From: Mycoplasma seminis
Lineage (GTDB): Bacteria; Bacillota_I; Bacilli_A; Mycoplasmatales; Metamycoplasmataceae
Direction: 5' to 3'
Assembly (NCBI RefSeq): GCF_030718845.1
Contig: NZ_CP132191.1
Location: forward strand, 558,001-622,000
Length of the DNA: 64,000 nucleotides
The position numbers and the translations under genes were made by a program. How positions within the stretch are numbered: the first letter of the stretch is position 1; each line of letters opens with the position of its first letter. The notes under the pieces are model-generated. The model was not told where the DNA came from and did no database searches. It saw nothing but the letters and a program-made list of their open reading frames with translations. This document shows, piece by piece, positions 1 to 11,588 of the stretch.

Positions 1-3000
1 AAAATTATTAAATGATTTAGGAAACCAAGAAGTTTCAAAATTAGGTGCATATTTAGACCAAGTTAACAACTTAAATACAGCTATGACAGTTGCTAAAGAA
101 AATTTAGAAAAATTTGACCAAGCTGCTTTTGAGTCTACACCAGAGTACTCTTTTGCACCACAAGATAAAATTACTGCATATCAAAATGCTTTAAATAAAC
201 TTAAAACAATGGGGCAAAGTGCCGATAATTTACCTTTAACTTCTGAAGCTGTATCAGCTATTGAAAAAGAATTCAGCGATGCTAAAGCCGCTTTAAACAA
301 AGCTGGTCAAGAAGCTTTTGAAACAGCTAAAACAAATACTAAGAATGCTATTGATCAATTAGAATTCTTAGATCCTGATTACATTGCAAGTATTAAAGCA
401 GATGTTGACAAACAAACATCACAACAAGATCTAGAAAACTTAGTTGCTAAATATAATGCTTTAGACTTACAAGCTAAAGAACTTATTGATGAAGTTGCTA
501 AATACAATGGTTTAGAAAACAATGAAATTTACACAGGTTCAGATGCTGAAACTAAAGCTGTCTTTGATACAGCATTAAATGCTGCTAAAGCTGCTTTAAA
601 TGATAACAAACTTGTTAATGGTAAAACAAATGAAGAAGTTACAACACTTTTAAATAATTTACAAAATGCATGATCTAATTTATCAAACCAAAACTTTGAC
701 AACTTAAAGAAAAGTGTTTTAAAACATTTAGATACTTTAACAAACTTAACAGATAATCAAAAAACTGCTCTTAAAGATAAAATTAACGCTTTAAACGATA
801 CTCAAAAAGAAGATTTAAAACAAATTAAACAACAAGCTGATGATTTAAATACAGCTATGGGAACATTAAAAGAAGCAAGTGAAAAAATTAGTGAAGTTCA
901 AAATGATAACAACATTAATTATGTAGCTGCAAGTAAAGAACAGAAAGATGCTTACGATACAGCTGCAAGTAAATTACAAAATGTTTTAAATCCTGAAAAC
1001 TCAGCATCTTCAAATATTGAACCAAGTGCAATTAATCAATTAGTTACTGATTTAAATGATGCCGCAAGCAATTTAAATGGTCAAGCAAACTACGATAAAG
1101 ATTTAACAGATATTTCTAAATTAGAAAACTTAACACCAGACCAAATTTCTGCTGCGCAAGACGCATATAAAGCAGCAACTAACAACGCTGGTAGAGCAAG
1201 TGCTTTAGCTGATGCACAAAGTTTAAATAAAGCTATGGGTACTTTAAAAGATTTAATCTCAAAACAAGACCAAACACAAAAAGATGCTAACTATAAATTA
1301 GCTTCAGCAGAAGCTCAAAAAGCTTACAATGATGCTATTACAGCTGCAAATAATGCTGTAACTACTCCAGATAAACAAAATCCTTTAGATGCTGCTAAAG
1401 TAGCTGAATTAATAAATTCTATTAATACAGCATTATCAGGATTAAATGGAAATAATGCATTACAACAATATCAAAAGCAAATTGATATGATGTCTTTCTT
1501 AAATCAAGCTGAAATACAACATTTTACAGATCAACTTAATAGCGCAGCAGATGCAACAGCAGCAGAAAAAGTTGTTACTGATGCAAAAGCTGTTAATGAT
1601 GCAATGGAAAAATTAATTAACGCTTTAAATCCAGTTCAAATTAAAGTAGTTAAAGAATCACAAGCATTTAAAGACGCTTCTAAAGAAGCTCAAGATGCTT
1701 ACACAAGCAAAATTAATGAAGCTATAAATAAAGTTAAAAACAATAATTTAAGTGTAGATGACATTAATGCATTACTTAAAGAAATTGCTGATGCTCAAAA
1801 TGCTTTAGATGGAGCTGAACAATTAGGTAAAACTAAAGATGCAATTAAAGGTGAAATTGAAGCAAATGATAAATTAAATGCAGCTCAAAAAGAAGCTTTA
1901 ATAAACCAATTAGCAGACCCTAATGTAAATTCAATTTCAGAAGCTAAAAAAGTTCAAGCAAGTGCAAATGCTTTAGGTGACGCTATGCAAGCATTAAAAG
2001 ATGAAATAGCTAAAGAAAATACAGTTACAAATTCTCAAAACTATAAAGACGCTACAAACCAAGATGCTTATACAACACCACTTCAAGCAGCTAAAGATGC
2101 ATTAAATACAAACATTGATGCTACTCAAGCAGGAAAATTACTTCAAGACTTACAAAATGGTACAGCTGTATTAAATGGTAATAATCAATTAAATGATGCT
2201 AAAACACAAGCAAATAACGCTATTGATGCATTAAATGATTTAAACGATGCACAAAAAACCGCATTAAAACAAGAAGTAAGCAATGCTGCAAATGTTGCTG
2301 ATGCTAGTTCTGTAACTAAAAAAGCTCAAGCTTTAGAAACAGCTATGAAAGCATTAAAAGATGAAATAGCTAAAGAAAACGATGTAAAAGCAAGCATTGA
2401 TTATACACAAGCTACAAACCAAGATGCTTATACAACACCACTTCAAGCAGCTAAAGATGCATTAAATACAAATATTGATGCTGTACAAGCAGGAAAATTA
2501 CTTGAAAACTTACAAAATGGTACAGCTGCATTAAATGGTGAAGAAAACCAAGCTAAAGCTCAAGTTAACAATTCAACATTATTAACACCAGAACAAAAAG
2601 ATGCTGCTATTAAACAAATTGAAGCTACAAATCCATTTACAGCTCAAAATGCTAGTGATTTATACAATTCATTATTACAACAATCTAAAGCTAATGCTAC
2701 AGCTAAATTAGATGAATTAAGCAACTTATCACCTGAACAAAAACAAAACTACACAAACCAAATTGCTAATGCTACAGTAGCAGATACAACTACAGGTGAA
2801 TTTGATGCAAATGTTGCTAATGCTTTAGCAAATGCAACAGCTGATAATGATGTTATCGGAAGTGCATTAAAAGAATTAGATAAATTAACTAACTTAACGC
2901 CAGCAGAAAAAGAAACATTAACTCAACAAATTTCTTCTGCTAACCCACAAGATGTTAAGACTTTAATTTCAAAAGCTACAGCATTAAACGATGCAATTAC

Positions 3001-3739
3001 TAAATTAAATAATGATTTAATTAATTACTTACAAAGTGGAAATAAAACTGATGTAACTAATGATTTAAATACAATTAAAGCTAATGCAGTAGTAGTTAAA
3101 GATAAAGATAAAACAACTACAATTACACCTATTGATCAAATTAATAATTTAGTAGCTAATATTGATTCTACAATTGCTCTTAAAAATGCCTTAGATAATT
3201 ACTTACAAGCTAACGTATCACTTCCAGGCTTTGATAAAACTGCAAACACTTTACAACAAGCAATTCAAAACCAACAAGCCGCTGTAGAACAACTAAAAGC
3301 TAACCAATATGCTCCATTACAAGGCGCTGCACAAGTTGCAATTACAAATGCTCCAACATTAATTGCAAATGCAAACTTAATTCAAGACTTAGTTAAAGCA
3401 ATTCAAACAGAAAATGCCGATGAAACTAAGAGAATCTTAGGTGAAATGATTTCAAATCCTCAATATACATGAGCAAATGATTTATCATCATTGCTTTCAA
3501 GCAACAAATACTTTGATTTAATTGCAAAACTTGAACACAAAAAAGATGATAAAGATGCTTTAAGAAAATTAGAAAACTTAATTAAAGAATCTTCTGCTCC
3601 AGAAGTTGTAAAATCTGCACTTCTTAAGAATATTGCTAAAACAGGTTTAGGTGCAAATCTTAGATGACTTGCTGCTCTTATTCCTGGAGTTATTCTATTT
3701 TTAGTTGGATTAGGTCTTTACCTTAAGAAAAGAAAATAA
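1..3739 (+). CDS. Giant GA-module-type repeat surface protein, C-terminal part
   Basis: The gene enters from the left edge (frame begins at base 2), so start and signal peptide are not visible. Two in-frame TGA codons (671, 3470) read as Trp. The visible part, about 1,245 residues, is Ala/Asn/Gln/Lys-rich helical repeats with recurring 'LTPEQK', 'LNDAQK' and 'LSPEQK' motifs followed by short helices, as in GA (albumin-binding) and FIVAR-like modules of Gram-positive and mycoplasma adhesins. Near the C-terminus a hydrophobic stretch, 'LAALIPGVILFLVGLGLY', is followed by KKRK, a single membrane anchor with a basic cytoplasmic tail. It is probably an exported, membrane-anchored adhesin or host-protein binder; the ligand is unknown. 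It converges on the PI-PLC-type gene and ends just before a terminator hairpin. Internal near-identical repeats suggest size variation by recombination. Confidence 0.8.
1980..2560 (+). repeat. Intragenic direct repeat, about 360-bp period
   Basis: The coding sequence around 1984-2175 recurs almost unchanged at 2344-2535. Both copies encode 'ALKDEIAKEN', 'ATNQDAYTTPLQAAKDALNT' and 'LQNGTA'. The stretch at 2050-2109 is identical to 2410-2469. Such a period inside a surface-protein gene can expand or contract by homologous recombination or slippage. Confidence 0.8.
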
Positions 3740-3750
3740 TATTTCATTAA

Positions 3751-3772
3751 CGTCCTAAATCAGGGCGTTTTT
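3751..3772 (+). terminator. Intrinsic terminator after the GA-module gene
   Basis: A 6-bp stem (CGTCCT with AGGGCG, one G-U pair) and a short loop are followed by five or six T, 12 nt after the TAA stop. There is no T-run on the other strand, so it serves the plus strand only. Confidence 0.7.
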
Positions 3773-3791
3773 GATTGACAAAAAAATCATG

Positions 3792-4083
3792 CTACTTAGC
3801 ACGATCTTTCTTGCGTTTATAAACAATAAAGAAAATTATAATTCCAATAATAGGGATTAAAAACAAGAAGTATAAATAATTTAAATTATGATTTGAATTA
3901 TTAGTTTTATCAGTAGATATTTGAGGTTTATGAATTGGTTGTTCAGTGAGAGAAATATTTTTAATATTATTTATTTCGCTTAAAATTGTTTCAAGCTTAA
4001 TTGAATCCATTCCTTCTTGTTTTCATTGTTGAATTTGATTTATTAATTCTTGCTTTTGTTGATCGCTTAGATATTTGGAATTA
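3792..4083 (-). pseudogene. Severed C-terminal tail of the PI-PLC-type surface protein
   Basis: This is the remaining 3' end of the gene now stopped at 5482. Removing the IS element (4084-5497) and one copy of its 3-bp target duplication TTA rejoins the two frames exactly (element plus duplication is 1417 bp, a shift of one). The tail then reads on from '...AEINNSKYLSDQQKQEL', another GA-like helix motif. It ends in a hydrophobic segment, 'YLYFLFLIPIIGIIIFFIVY', followed by KRKKDRAK, a membrane anchor. It has no start of its own and is probably not translated. Confidence 0.8.
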
Positions 4084-4194
4084 TGTAGTGAACCCCAAAA
4101 TTTGTACCTTCATTCAATAACGGGTGCAAATGTATATGAAAAAACAAATGATTATTCAAAATATGTTTGAATTTAAGGAATTTAAACTCAAATT

Positions 4195-4653
4195 ATGTGA
4201 ATTCATAAAAAGCGTAAACTGAAAAATCCCATGATTTATTATTATGTGAATTACTATTTAAAATCAAAAACAATTGATGATTATTTACATTCTGTTTCGA
4301 TTAAAGATTATGATGAATGAGTTATTGATGAAGAAATCGATAAGATTATTCATCATGAAAAAACAATTTTTCAATCTTGTGTAGATTTGAATTTATCAAC
4401 TCATATTAGTATTGCAATGAAAGTTGTTGCTAAAAAGAAAAATTACTATAATTTAATTATGAGTAAAGAAAACAAAAACAAAGAAAAAACAATCGACTTA
4501 GAATATGTTAAAAGTTTAGAAAGAAAAATTGAACTTCTAGAAGCTGAAAAAGCATATTTCGCAACTTTAGATAGGATAGTTCAAAGCCGACTGAAGCAAC
4601 CGTCAAAGAAAAAGCGCAAGCAATCTTTGAAAATAAAGAAAAATTCAAATTAG
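4195..4653 (+). CDS. IS3 OrfA (DNA-binding subunit), copy 1
   Basis: About 152 residues reading through TGA as Trp, beginning 'MWIHKKRKLKNPMIYYYVN'. It has a Leu/Glu/Lys-rich helix near the C-terminus (around 'LERKIELLEAEKAYF') typical of the leucine-zipper region of IS3 OrfA, and a Lys/Arg-rich tail. The start at 4195 is the first ATG after an in-frame stop. An upstream ATG at 4136 in another frame could give a different N-terminus if the ribosome shifts near AAAAAG (about 4207). A slippery GAAAAAG at 4608-4614 would move ribosomes into the -1 frame of orfB, as in other IS3 elements, giving the OrfAB transposase. Confidence 0.75.
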
Positions 4654-5471
4654 TTGATTTATTTGCTGCTTCGCAAATAAGAAAATCTCATTATTACTAT
4701 TGAGAAAAACATTTTTTAACTCCTATTGATAAGGATTTTGAATTAAAAGAAACAATTCAAAAGATATTTGAAGAAAGTAACAAAACTTATGGTTACAGAA
4801 GAATCACTATGGAATTACACAACAGAAGTATTAATGTAAATCATAAAAAGGTTCTAAAACTAATGAAATTACTTAATTTAGTCGTTTATAGAAGAAAACA
4901 TAAGAAATATTCATCTTACAAAGGACAAATAGGACCGATTGCAGATAATTTAATCCAAAGAAATTTCATAAGCAAGAAACCTTTAGAAAAGCTTTTTACA
5001 GATATCACAGAATTTAAACTTTTTGATGATTTAAAGGTTTATTTATCTTTAGTAGTAGATGGATTTAATGGTGAAATTTTTTATCAGCCGCCGTTTCATT
5101 GAGTTCCTAATTTACAATTAATAAAAGATACTTTTGAACCATTAATTAAAAGCAGAAATTTAAGTGGTTGCATAATTCATTCAGACCAAGGCTGACATTA
5201 TCAACATAAATATTTTGTTAACTTATTAAAAGCTAACAATATTATCCAAAGTATGTCAAGAAAAGGAAATAGTCCGGATAATGGATTAGTTAAATCCTTA
5301 TTTGGAACAATAAAATTGGAATTCTTTTACCCAAACAAAAACAATTTCACAAATCTTAATAATTTTGTGGAAAAATTATTTGACTATCTTGACTTTTATA
5401 ACAATAAAAGAATTAAAATTAGATTGAAAGGAAAAACCCAATTGAGTACAGAAAAGATTTTGAAAATCTAA
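4575..5471 (+). pseudogene. IS3 OrfB transposase, copy 1, catalytic Glu lost
   Basis: The frame opens after a TAG at 4572 and has no strong start of its own, consistent with expression by -1 frameshift from orfA. It carries the integrase-core DDE fold: 'FTDITEF' (first Asp), 'HSDQGWHY' (second Asp), and the position normally 'DNGLVESLFGTIK' (Glu). In this copy the last motif reads 'LVKSLF', so the catalytic Glu is Lys. A +2 T insertion near 5078 and a +1 T near 5104 cancel out, replacing 'LSAAVSLSPN' by 'FYQPPFHWVPN'. A missing C near 5438 truncates the conserved 'GKTPIEYR' end to 'GKTQLSTEKILKI'. This copy should be unable to transpose by itself. Confidence 0.8.
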
Positions 5472-5481
5472 TGGTACAAAA

Positions 5482-8400
5482 TTAGGGGTTCAGTACATTA
5501 TTAATTTCAGCTCTTTTTTCTATATAAACACGGTCTAATTCATTATATTGAACTATCAGTTGGATTAAATATTGAATTTGTTTTATTAAGAAATCCTTAA
5601 AATCACTGGCTTGTTTATATAAAGCTTCTTGTTGATTAAAATCTAAGTTATCAGCATTTTGTAATTTTTCAATTTGTTCTTGTTGTTGATTCTGCAACTT
5701 AGTTACATATTCATTGTTGATTTTAGGTATTTCTAAAGCTTTAATTTGTTTTAATAATTCTTCAAGATTTAAACGCATTTGTACTTGAGCAGTAGTTAAA
5801 AATCCACTTATAATTTGACCTTTATACTCTGAATATCCATTATAAGATATTTGATATTCAATGCTTAAATTACCATCAGTATTATTTGGTTTTAAAACTA
5901 TATCCTTAATTTCAAAGCCTTCTTGAGATTGATTAGAAATTAAATCTTTTTCAGTTACAAGATTAGGTAAAATATCTTTATTTTTAACATTAAAGATAAA
6001 TGAATTATAAAATGCACGATAATTATTTCATTGCTTAATTGACTCTTGAATGCTTGTATCTAGGTTTAAAAGGTATTTAGATATTTCATTTAATAAGCTT
6101 TCTAATTTAGTATATGAATATTGACTAAGTTGCTGCACATCTAATTTAATTCTACTTGCTAAGTATTTTTTAACCACTTCAGCATAAAATACATTATTTT
6201 TTAATTCATCATCATTAAGCTTTTTATCAATCTCTGAATTAATATTAACTATTTGAGCAACTAATTCACCACGATTATCTAGCTTATTTCCAGCTTGAAT
6301 ATAATTATTAAAAGCTCGAGAAATTTCTGGAGCATTTATACTGGTTTGAAGTAAATTATCCAATACTTTTTTAGCTGTGTTGTAGTTATCTTGGTCTACT
6401 TTATTTGCTGTAGGATAATAAATATCATATGTATTATTTAAATCCTCTTTTCGTTTTAGTATATCTAAAATTATATCTTTTAGATCATCAGCTCGCTTTC
6501 TTCTAGCATTAAACTCATCTAAATCATTGGATTGATTTAGAAAATCAATTACTGCAGATTTTTGCTTAAGTTGGTTAAATGAATTAACTACATTAGCATA
6601 ATGTTCCTTAGCTAGATTAATTGCTTGTTTTATGTTTGAAATGTTTTTGAACGTTAATTCATCTATATCTTTTTTAATTAAAGTTTTTTCATAGTTAAAA
6701 ATATCTGAAGAATTCAATTCTTGAACTAATTTATTTTCTTCTTGTTTAAGAATTGAATTAATAATGCTATCTCATTGGTTTAATTGCTCATTTGCTTGTT
6801 TAAATTGTTGAATATCTTTTGAATTATTAAGTACATTTTTTGCATTAGTATATTGTGCATTAAATTGCTCTTGAATCTCAGGACTTAAATAAGGATAATA
6901 ATCTTTGTCTTGATATGAATTATATTTTGCAACCAACGCTTTTAATTCTGCAAAAGGACTAAATAAATCTTGAACTTGATTTTGAATCTTTTTGATTTGT
7001 TCAATATCGATTGAATCCAATGTAGTGTTAGCTAGTTGTAAAATAGTTGGATTTAATTCTTTTTTAGATACAGTTTTCACTCAATCATTTAAATTAAGTT
7101 TCTCAATTTCTTTAGCTATATCAAGATAATTATCAATTTCTGGTGAAGTTATATCATTAGTTTGTGTAATCTTGTCTTTTAATATTTCCTTTTGTTTATT
7201 AGAAATTAAATAATTATCAAGAGATTTAACTTTATTTAAATAACTTTCTTTATTATGCTCTAGGGTTATTTGTTCATTTTTAACATCATCAAAGGCTTTT
7301 TGCAATCCATCATAATCCAAAGGTTTTTGTGAATTATTTAATGTGTTTTGCAATGTTTCAACTAAAGCATTAAATGTTTCTTGAGATTGTAAAGGTTGTC
7401 TATTAAACATTAAATCTTGTTTTGTCACATTAATGTTATCTAGATATTGCTGTACTTGTTTTTTTAATTCCAATAATTCAAAATAAAGTTTAATATCTTG
7501 TTTTAATTTATCATAATTATAAGATTGAAATGTTTCTGTTATATCATCACTAAAAATTTTGAATGTGTCTCAATTTAAGTTATTTTCAGATTTAATTTTA
7601 TTTAATTCAGCAATATTTTGTTCAACTTGTGCTTGAGAATTTTCTATAGTTTCAATTTCACTTTGAATTTGATTTAAAACTTCAAAATTATTTGGTAAGT
7701 TTTCGAAAACACTATTAGCTGCTGAAGCAAAATCTTGGATATTTCAAGAATTAATTTTATCTTGTAATCCTAAATTTAAATAATCAGGATTTTGTTGCGC
7801 TATTTGTTCTGAGATTGAATTAATATCTTTGATTCTAGAATTTAAATCAATAATTTGTTCTAATGTTGTTTGAAAAGATGTTATCGTTTCAATTGCTTGT
7901 TTTAAGTTAAATTCATTATTATTAACTTTTTCAGCTTCAAATTGATTAAATATCTTATAAGCATTTTTTAAACTATCTTTTAATTGTTCGTTATTAAATT
8001 CATTAGTGTCAACAAGTTCCGAAAAGCTTTTAAGTTCTTTTAGTTTGCTTAATAAATCATTGTAATCACTAGATTCATCTTTGAATTGATTAATTAAACC
8101 ATCTAAAATTAGTTCGTTACTTTGTAAAGGACGAATAATTGTGTTCAATTTATTTAAATATTTTTCATCTAAATAAGCGGTAAAAAAGCTATCTAAAGCT
8201 TGAAAACTATTTTTTAACGCTTCAACCCGTTTTTTAAATATTTCCCATTCAGTTGTATAAGTAGATTTTTCAACAGTAATTTCAAAATTAAATTCATTAT
8301 ATTTTCTTTGCGGATAATAAGGATTTTTCCAAGTTAATTTATATGCATTAATTTTTACTTTTGAGCCTAGCTTAAAGAAGAAGTCGTTTCCGAAATTTAG

Positions 8401-9645
8401 TGTTTCTTCTTTAGTTCCATTAGTGAAATCAAAACTTTTAACCACCACATCATCAATTAAAACATCAATATGATAACCTTTAAAGTTATCTGCTGATAAA
8501 TTAAATTCATTTGAATTTTCCCAAATGTGTTGTGGAGGAGTCATTGCTTCGTTTCACGGAAACTCATAACCTTTTTTCAACTGATCATCAGTCATGTAAT
8601 AATTACGTTTAATAATACCTTCATTTAATCCAACAAAAGGGAAATCCATATAAACAAGTCCAAGTCTAGTAATTTTTTCTTCCTCAGAAGCTAAAAATTG
8701 CATAACATTGGGATTCATAATTTGAGCATAATTATCTGGGTGCATTCTAGCACTACCAGCTATTGAAGTAAAGTTTACAAATAATTCTTCATCAAATGGT
8801 TCTTGTGAAGATTTAACCGCCATAGCATCTCAAAGTTGTACTTTTTGTGCCGGTGTTACATTATCATAAACGTCTTGTTGTGTGGTTCTACGATCAATAA
8901 ATTCATCATATAAAAATCCACCGATATGAGAAAGATTAACTAAGTAGTGTCAAAAGTTTATAATGATAATTTTTCCTCTAAGATTTTTTAAACTAAAATC
9001 TAAGTTAAAAGGATCTTCACCCTTAGGGTTAAATAAATATGAATTAATGCTTGGATCAGTAATTACCTTCATGTAATTATCACTAGCTTTTTTAGCAAGT
9101 GCTTGATTATGCACATCAAAGTTTTCATCTTTAACCCGCATAATAACAAATTCAGATGGGTTTTGTTTAACAAATTCAACCATTGTTTGCATTGTTTGCT
9201 GAAAATTAGTTTTTGAATATGTCACACCATGACGTAGATTTAAATCGCTATCAAGTCTAATATCAAAAGCTCTAATACCAGTAGCAAGCTGTTGATTAAA
9301 GTTTAAACTTTGCGTTCTTGCTATTGGTCAGCCAAATGTTCAAGCTCATCCACTACCATCTCACATTCCAGAATCATGCGTTCCAGGAAGAGATAATTCA
9401 AACAAGGTTTTTTTATCATTTACCCCTTGCATTCACTTTGAAAAAATTGCATACTCATCTAAATTTACTTTAGTTCCATTTAAGGTTTTGTCAAAGTTAT
9501 AATATGATAAATTATCATCTAAATCTCATTTTTTCCAGTCATTTTCATTCCCGTTAGCTGATAGCAAAGTTAGACATGAAGTTATTGGAAGAATGCTTCC
9601 AAAAGTGGTTAAAAATATTTTTTTCTTTATACTGCTTCTTTTCAT
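5482..9645 (-). CDS. PI-PLC X-domain phosphodiesterase with long helical repeat region, 3'-truncated by IS
   Basis: The gene is 1387 codons as it stands. The N-terminus 'MKRSSIKKKIFLTTFG...ITSC' looks like a lipoprotein signal peptide (Cys about residue 23). Residues about 75-380 carry the PI-PLC X domain: 'ELSLPGTHDSGMW' with the catalytic His, 'QQLATGIRAFDIRLDSD' and 'LRHGV' with the second His. The family cleaves phosphatidylinositol or related phosphodiesters. Residues after about 400 are Asn/Gln/Lys/Glu-rich coiled-coil or FIVAR-like repeats. The IS inserted at 4084-5497 ends the frame after 'INNVLNP', whose last residues come from the IS end, and removes about 95 residues including the C-terminal membrane segment. 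The start has a modest RBS (AGAGAAAG). It is probably an exported surface enzyme; the substrate is untested. Confidence 0.83.
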
Positions 9646-9722
9646 TATTCTTTCTCTTTTCTAAAAAGTGGAAAAACCACATATATCAATAATTTTAGCA
9701 AGCAAAAAGCATTTTTTAAAAT

Positions 9723-9746
9723 AAAAAAGGCAAATTATTTTGCCTT
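9723..9746 (-). terminator. Terminator overlapping the stop of the YwaF-like gene
   Basis: An 8-bp perfect stem (AAGGCAAA / TTTGCCTT) with a short AT loop, followed on the minus strand by a T-run. The stop codon of the gene lies inside the hairpin. Confidence 0.8.
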
Positions 9747-10700
9747 AAAACTAGACATAAAACCTTTTGTACTTGGTTTTATTTCAATAAATTTTTTACC
9801 TTTTTTGAAGTTAAAACAAATTTTATCTTGCAAGTCAAAAATTCATGCTGCAAAATAGAAATATGCTAAACCAATTAGCATTAAAGTAATAAGAGATCAT
9901 GGTCAGTGAAGTAATGGTCCAAGTAGATTACTAAATCCATTATACTGATCCATTCCACAATACATATAATTTGATTTTCATTCAATTGGTGCTAAAGCAT
10001 CAGTGAATGCGTTAATTGTGAAGTTAACTAAGAAAAACGCTGCAAAAATTTGACTTTGGATAACAACATCTTTTTTAGACATTTTATAAGGATATAAAAT
10101 TGAAACTACTAATGATGAAATAATCATAAATGAGTGTAGTCCAATCAAATCATAGAAGTAAACGTTATTTCAGGCTACGTGGTAAATTTTATCTTGACCA
10201 GCAACAAAGTTTTCGCCAAATGCACTAAATGTTTCATTTGGGGTAAAAACAATTTTAACATCTGGTATTGCTAAAGCTACAAATGCTCCTAAATAAGCCG
10301 GAGCAGCAACATACTTCATTCATTGAGTTTTATTCAGTAATAATATTATCCCAATACACAATCCAACTAAACGGCAAAAATGCAATGGAATTGATTCCCA
10401 AATTCTAGGATATGAAGTTAGCCCCATATTTAATGAACGTAAAAACATTCCTAAGAGTAATAAAAACCCAACACTGCGAATTAAGATTTCTTGAATCTTT
10501 GCACTAGGTTGATGTTTAATTCAATGTGCATAAATTTGTCTTTTAAATAATCAAAACAAAAAAACAAATAAAACAATAAAAACTAAATTAAGTTTCATTA
10601 AAATCAAAGTAATACTTAAGTTACCTGCATCATTTCCGTTTGTTCCAGTTCAAGATAAAAAACTATGTTGCAAGTACCAATATTTTTCTTCTCAGTTCAT
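9735..10700 (-). CDS. YwaF / TIGR02206-like integral membrane protein
   Basis: 321 residues, full of Trp codons written TGA, so no long uninterrupted frame is visible with the standard code. Starts 'MNWEEKYWYLQHSFLSW' after AGAAAGGAATTC. Six or seven hydrophobic segments are visible, such as 'LVFIVLFVFLFWLF' and 'LITLMLIGLAYFYFAAW', with conserved-looking 'PLHFCRLVGL' and 'ALAIPDVKIVFTPNE' between helices. This matches the TP0381/YwaF family of bacterial membrane proteins of unknown function. It ends in a basic tail. It stands alone, divergent from mraZ and upstream of the PI-PLC gene on the same strand, with its own terminator. Confidence 0.7.
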
Positions 10701-11153
10701 GAATTCCTTTCTGCTTAAATAAATATTAAATATTATATATTATAAGAACAATTTTATAGCAAATTTGGTTGCTACCACTCTTTGCCCATTATTGTTATTT
10801 TGAGTAAAAAATCTCGTTTATTTTTTAACTGGTTTTTAAAATTAAAATTAAAAGTTTATAAGTGATATGAAAACAAATTAAAAAATATTTTAAAATCCGC
10901 TATTTACAGATTAATTTTACAATTTTTTTGAATAAATTTTGCAAAAAATTATTTTTAGTTAAATTTAACTCTTAAAAATCAACTTTTTAGTGGCTTTTTA
11001 TTTAATCCTACTCAAATTTTTGTGAAAAAAATTGCAAGCAATTTCCACATTTTTCCACAAATTTAAAAATTTATTAAAAATTTTTAAGATTTTATGGTAC
11101 GACGTGTAAATTAATGGTAGAATTATGGTGGATAGTGGGAGGAAGTGGTAAAA
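10701..11153. other. Divergent intergenic region upstream of the division operon
   Basis: About 450 bases of extreme AT richness between the YwaF-like gene and mraZ. It must hold promoters for both directions. Two DnaA-box-like strings (ATTTCCACA at 11041, TTTTCCACA at 11051) lie 10 bp apart. GTGG-containing repeats follow just before mraZ. I see no RNA gene or coding frame here. Confidence 0.5.
11114..11148 (+). promoter_or_regulatory. Possible MraZ operator (GTGG repeats)
   Basis: TGG/GTGG motifs recur at 11115, 11128-11131, 11135-11138 and 11145-11148, directly before the mraZ start and overlapping its GGAGG ribosome-binding site. In E. coli and mycoplasmas MraZ binds direct repeats with a GTGG core in front of its own operon. 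The spacing here (7 and 10 bp) is irregular, so this is a candidate only. Confidence 0.4.
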
Positions 11154-11588
11154 ATGTATGGATCACAAACACGGAATATCGATGATAAAAACAGAGTAGT
11201 ATTACCTCCTGTTTTTAGAGACGAACTCGGAAGCAAACTTTACATTACCATCGGATTTGATGGGAATGCTGAAATTCGTTCCGAAAAGGGATTTCAATCT
11301 TACATTAGTATGATTGAAGATAAATCTAGATTTGATGTTAAAACAAGAACATTAGCTAGATATCTTTTCGGTAACACTTTCGAAGTTGTGCTTGATAACC
11401 AAAACAGAATTCCACTGCCTAAAGCTATTATTGAAAAGCTTGCTATCCAAAAAGAAGTTCTTTTTATCGGAGTAGGTTCAATTGTTGAACTTTGAGCTAA
11501 AGAAAAGTATGATGAAATTTCCAACCAATTTACTGTAGAAGATATGGCTTCACTAGCCCAATTCTTATCACAAGATGTCTCAAAGTAA
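11154..11588 (+). CDS. mraZ: MraZ transcriptional regulator of the division cluster
   Basis: 144 residues with the two AbrB-like MraZ repeats: 'DDKNRVVLPPVFRDEL' near the N-terminus and 'LDNQNRIPLPKAIIEKL' in the second half, each with the D-x-K/Q-x-R motif. It is a DNA-binding protein that forms rings and controls the dcw operon. The ATG at 11154 is preferred over the GTG at 11145 because it starts with the family-typical 'MYGSQTRNIDDK' and sits 12 nt after GGAGG. Its end overlaps rsmH by 14 nt, indicating translational coupling. Confidence 0.92.

Larger units (their letters stand above)
4084..5497 (+). mobile_element. IS3-family (IS150-like) insertion sequence, copy 1
   Basis: The element is 1414 bp. 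Its imperfect terminal inverted repeats begin TGTAGTGAACCCC (left) and TGTACTGAACCCC (right, reverse complement), and it is flanked by the 3-bp duplication TTA (4081-4083 and 5498-5500). It carries overlapping orfA and orfB in the usual IS3 layout and interrupts the PI-PLC-type gene. Two other near-identical copies lie in this window (15450-16862; 27837-30844). Copy 1 differs by +2 and +1 T insertions in orfB, loss of one C near the orfB end, and a change of the catalytic Glu codon. Confidence 0.93.

Noticed and set aside
9663-9682. Terminator or operator hairpin GTGGAAAAACCAC upstream of the PI-PLC-type gene
   Set aside because: The stem is only 5 bp with an A5 loop and there is no T-run on either side; too weak to call.
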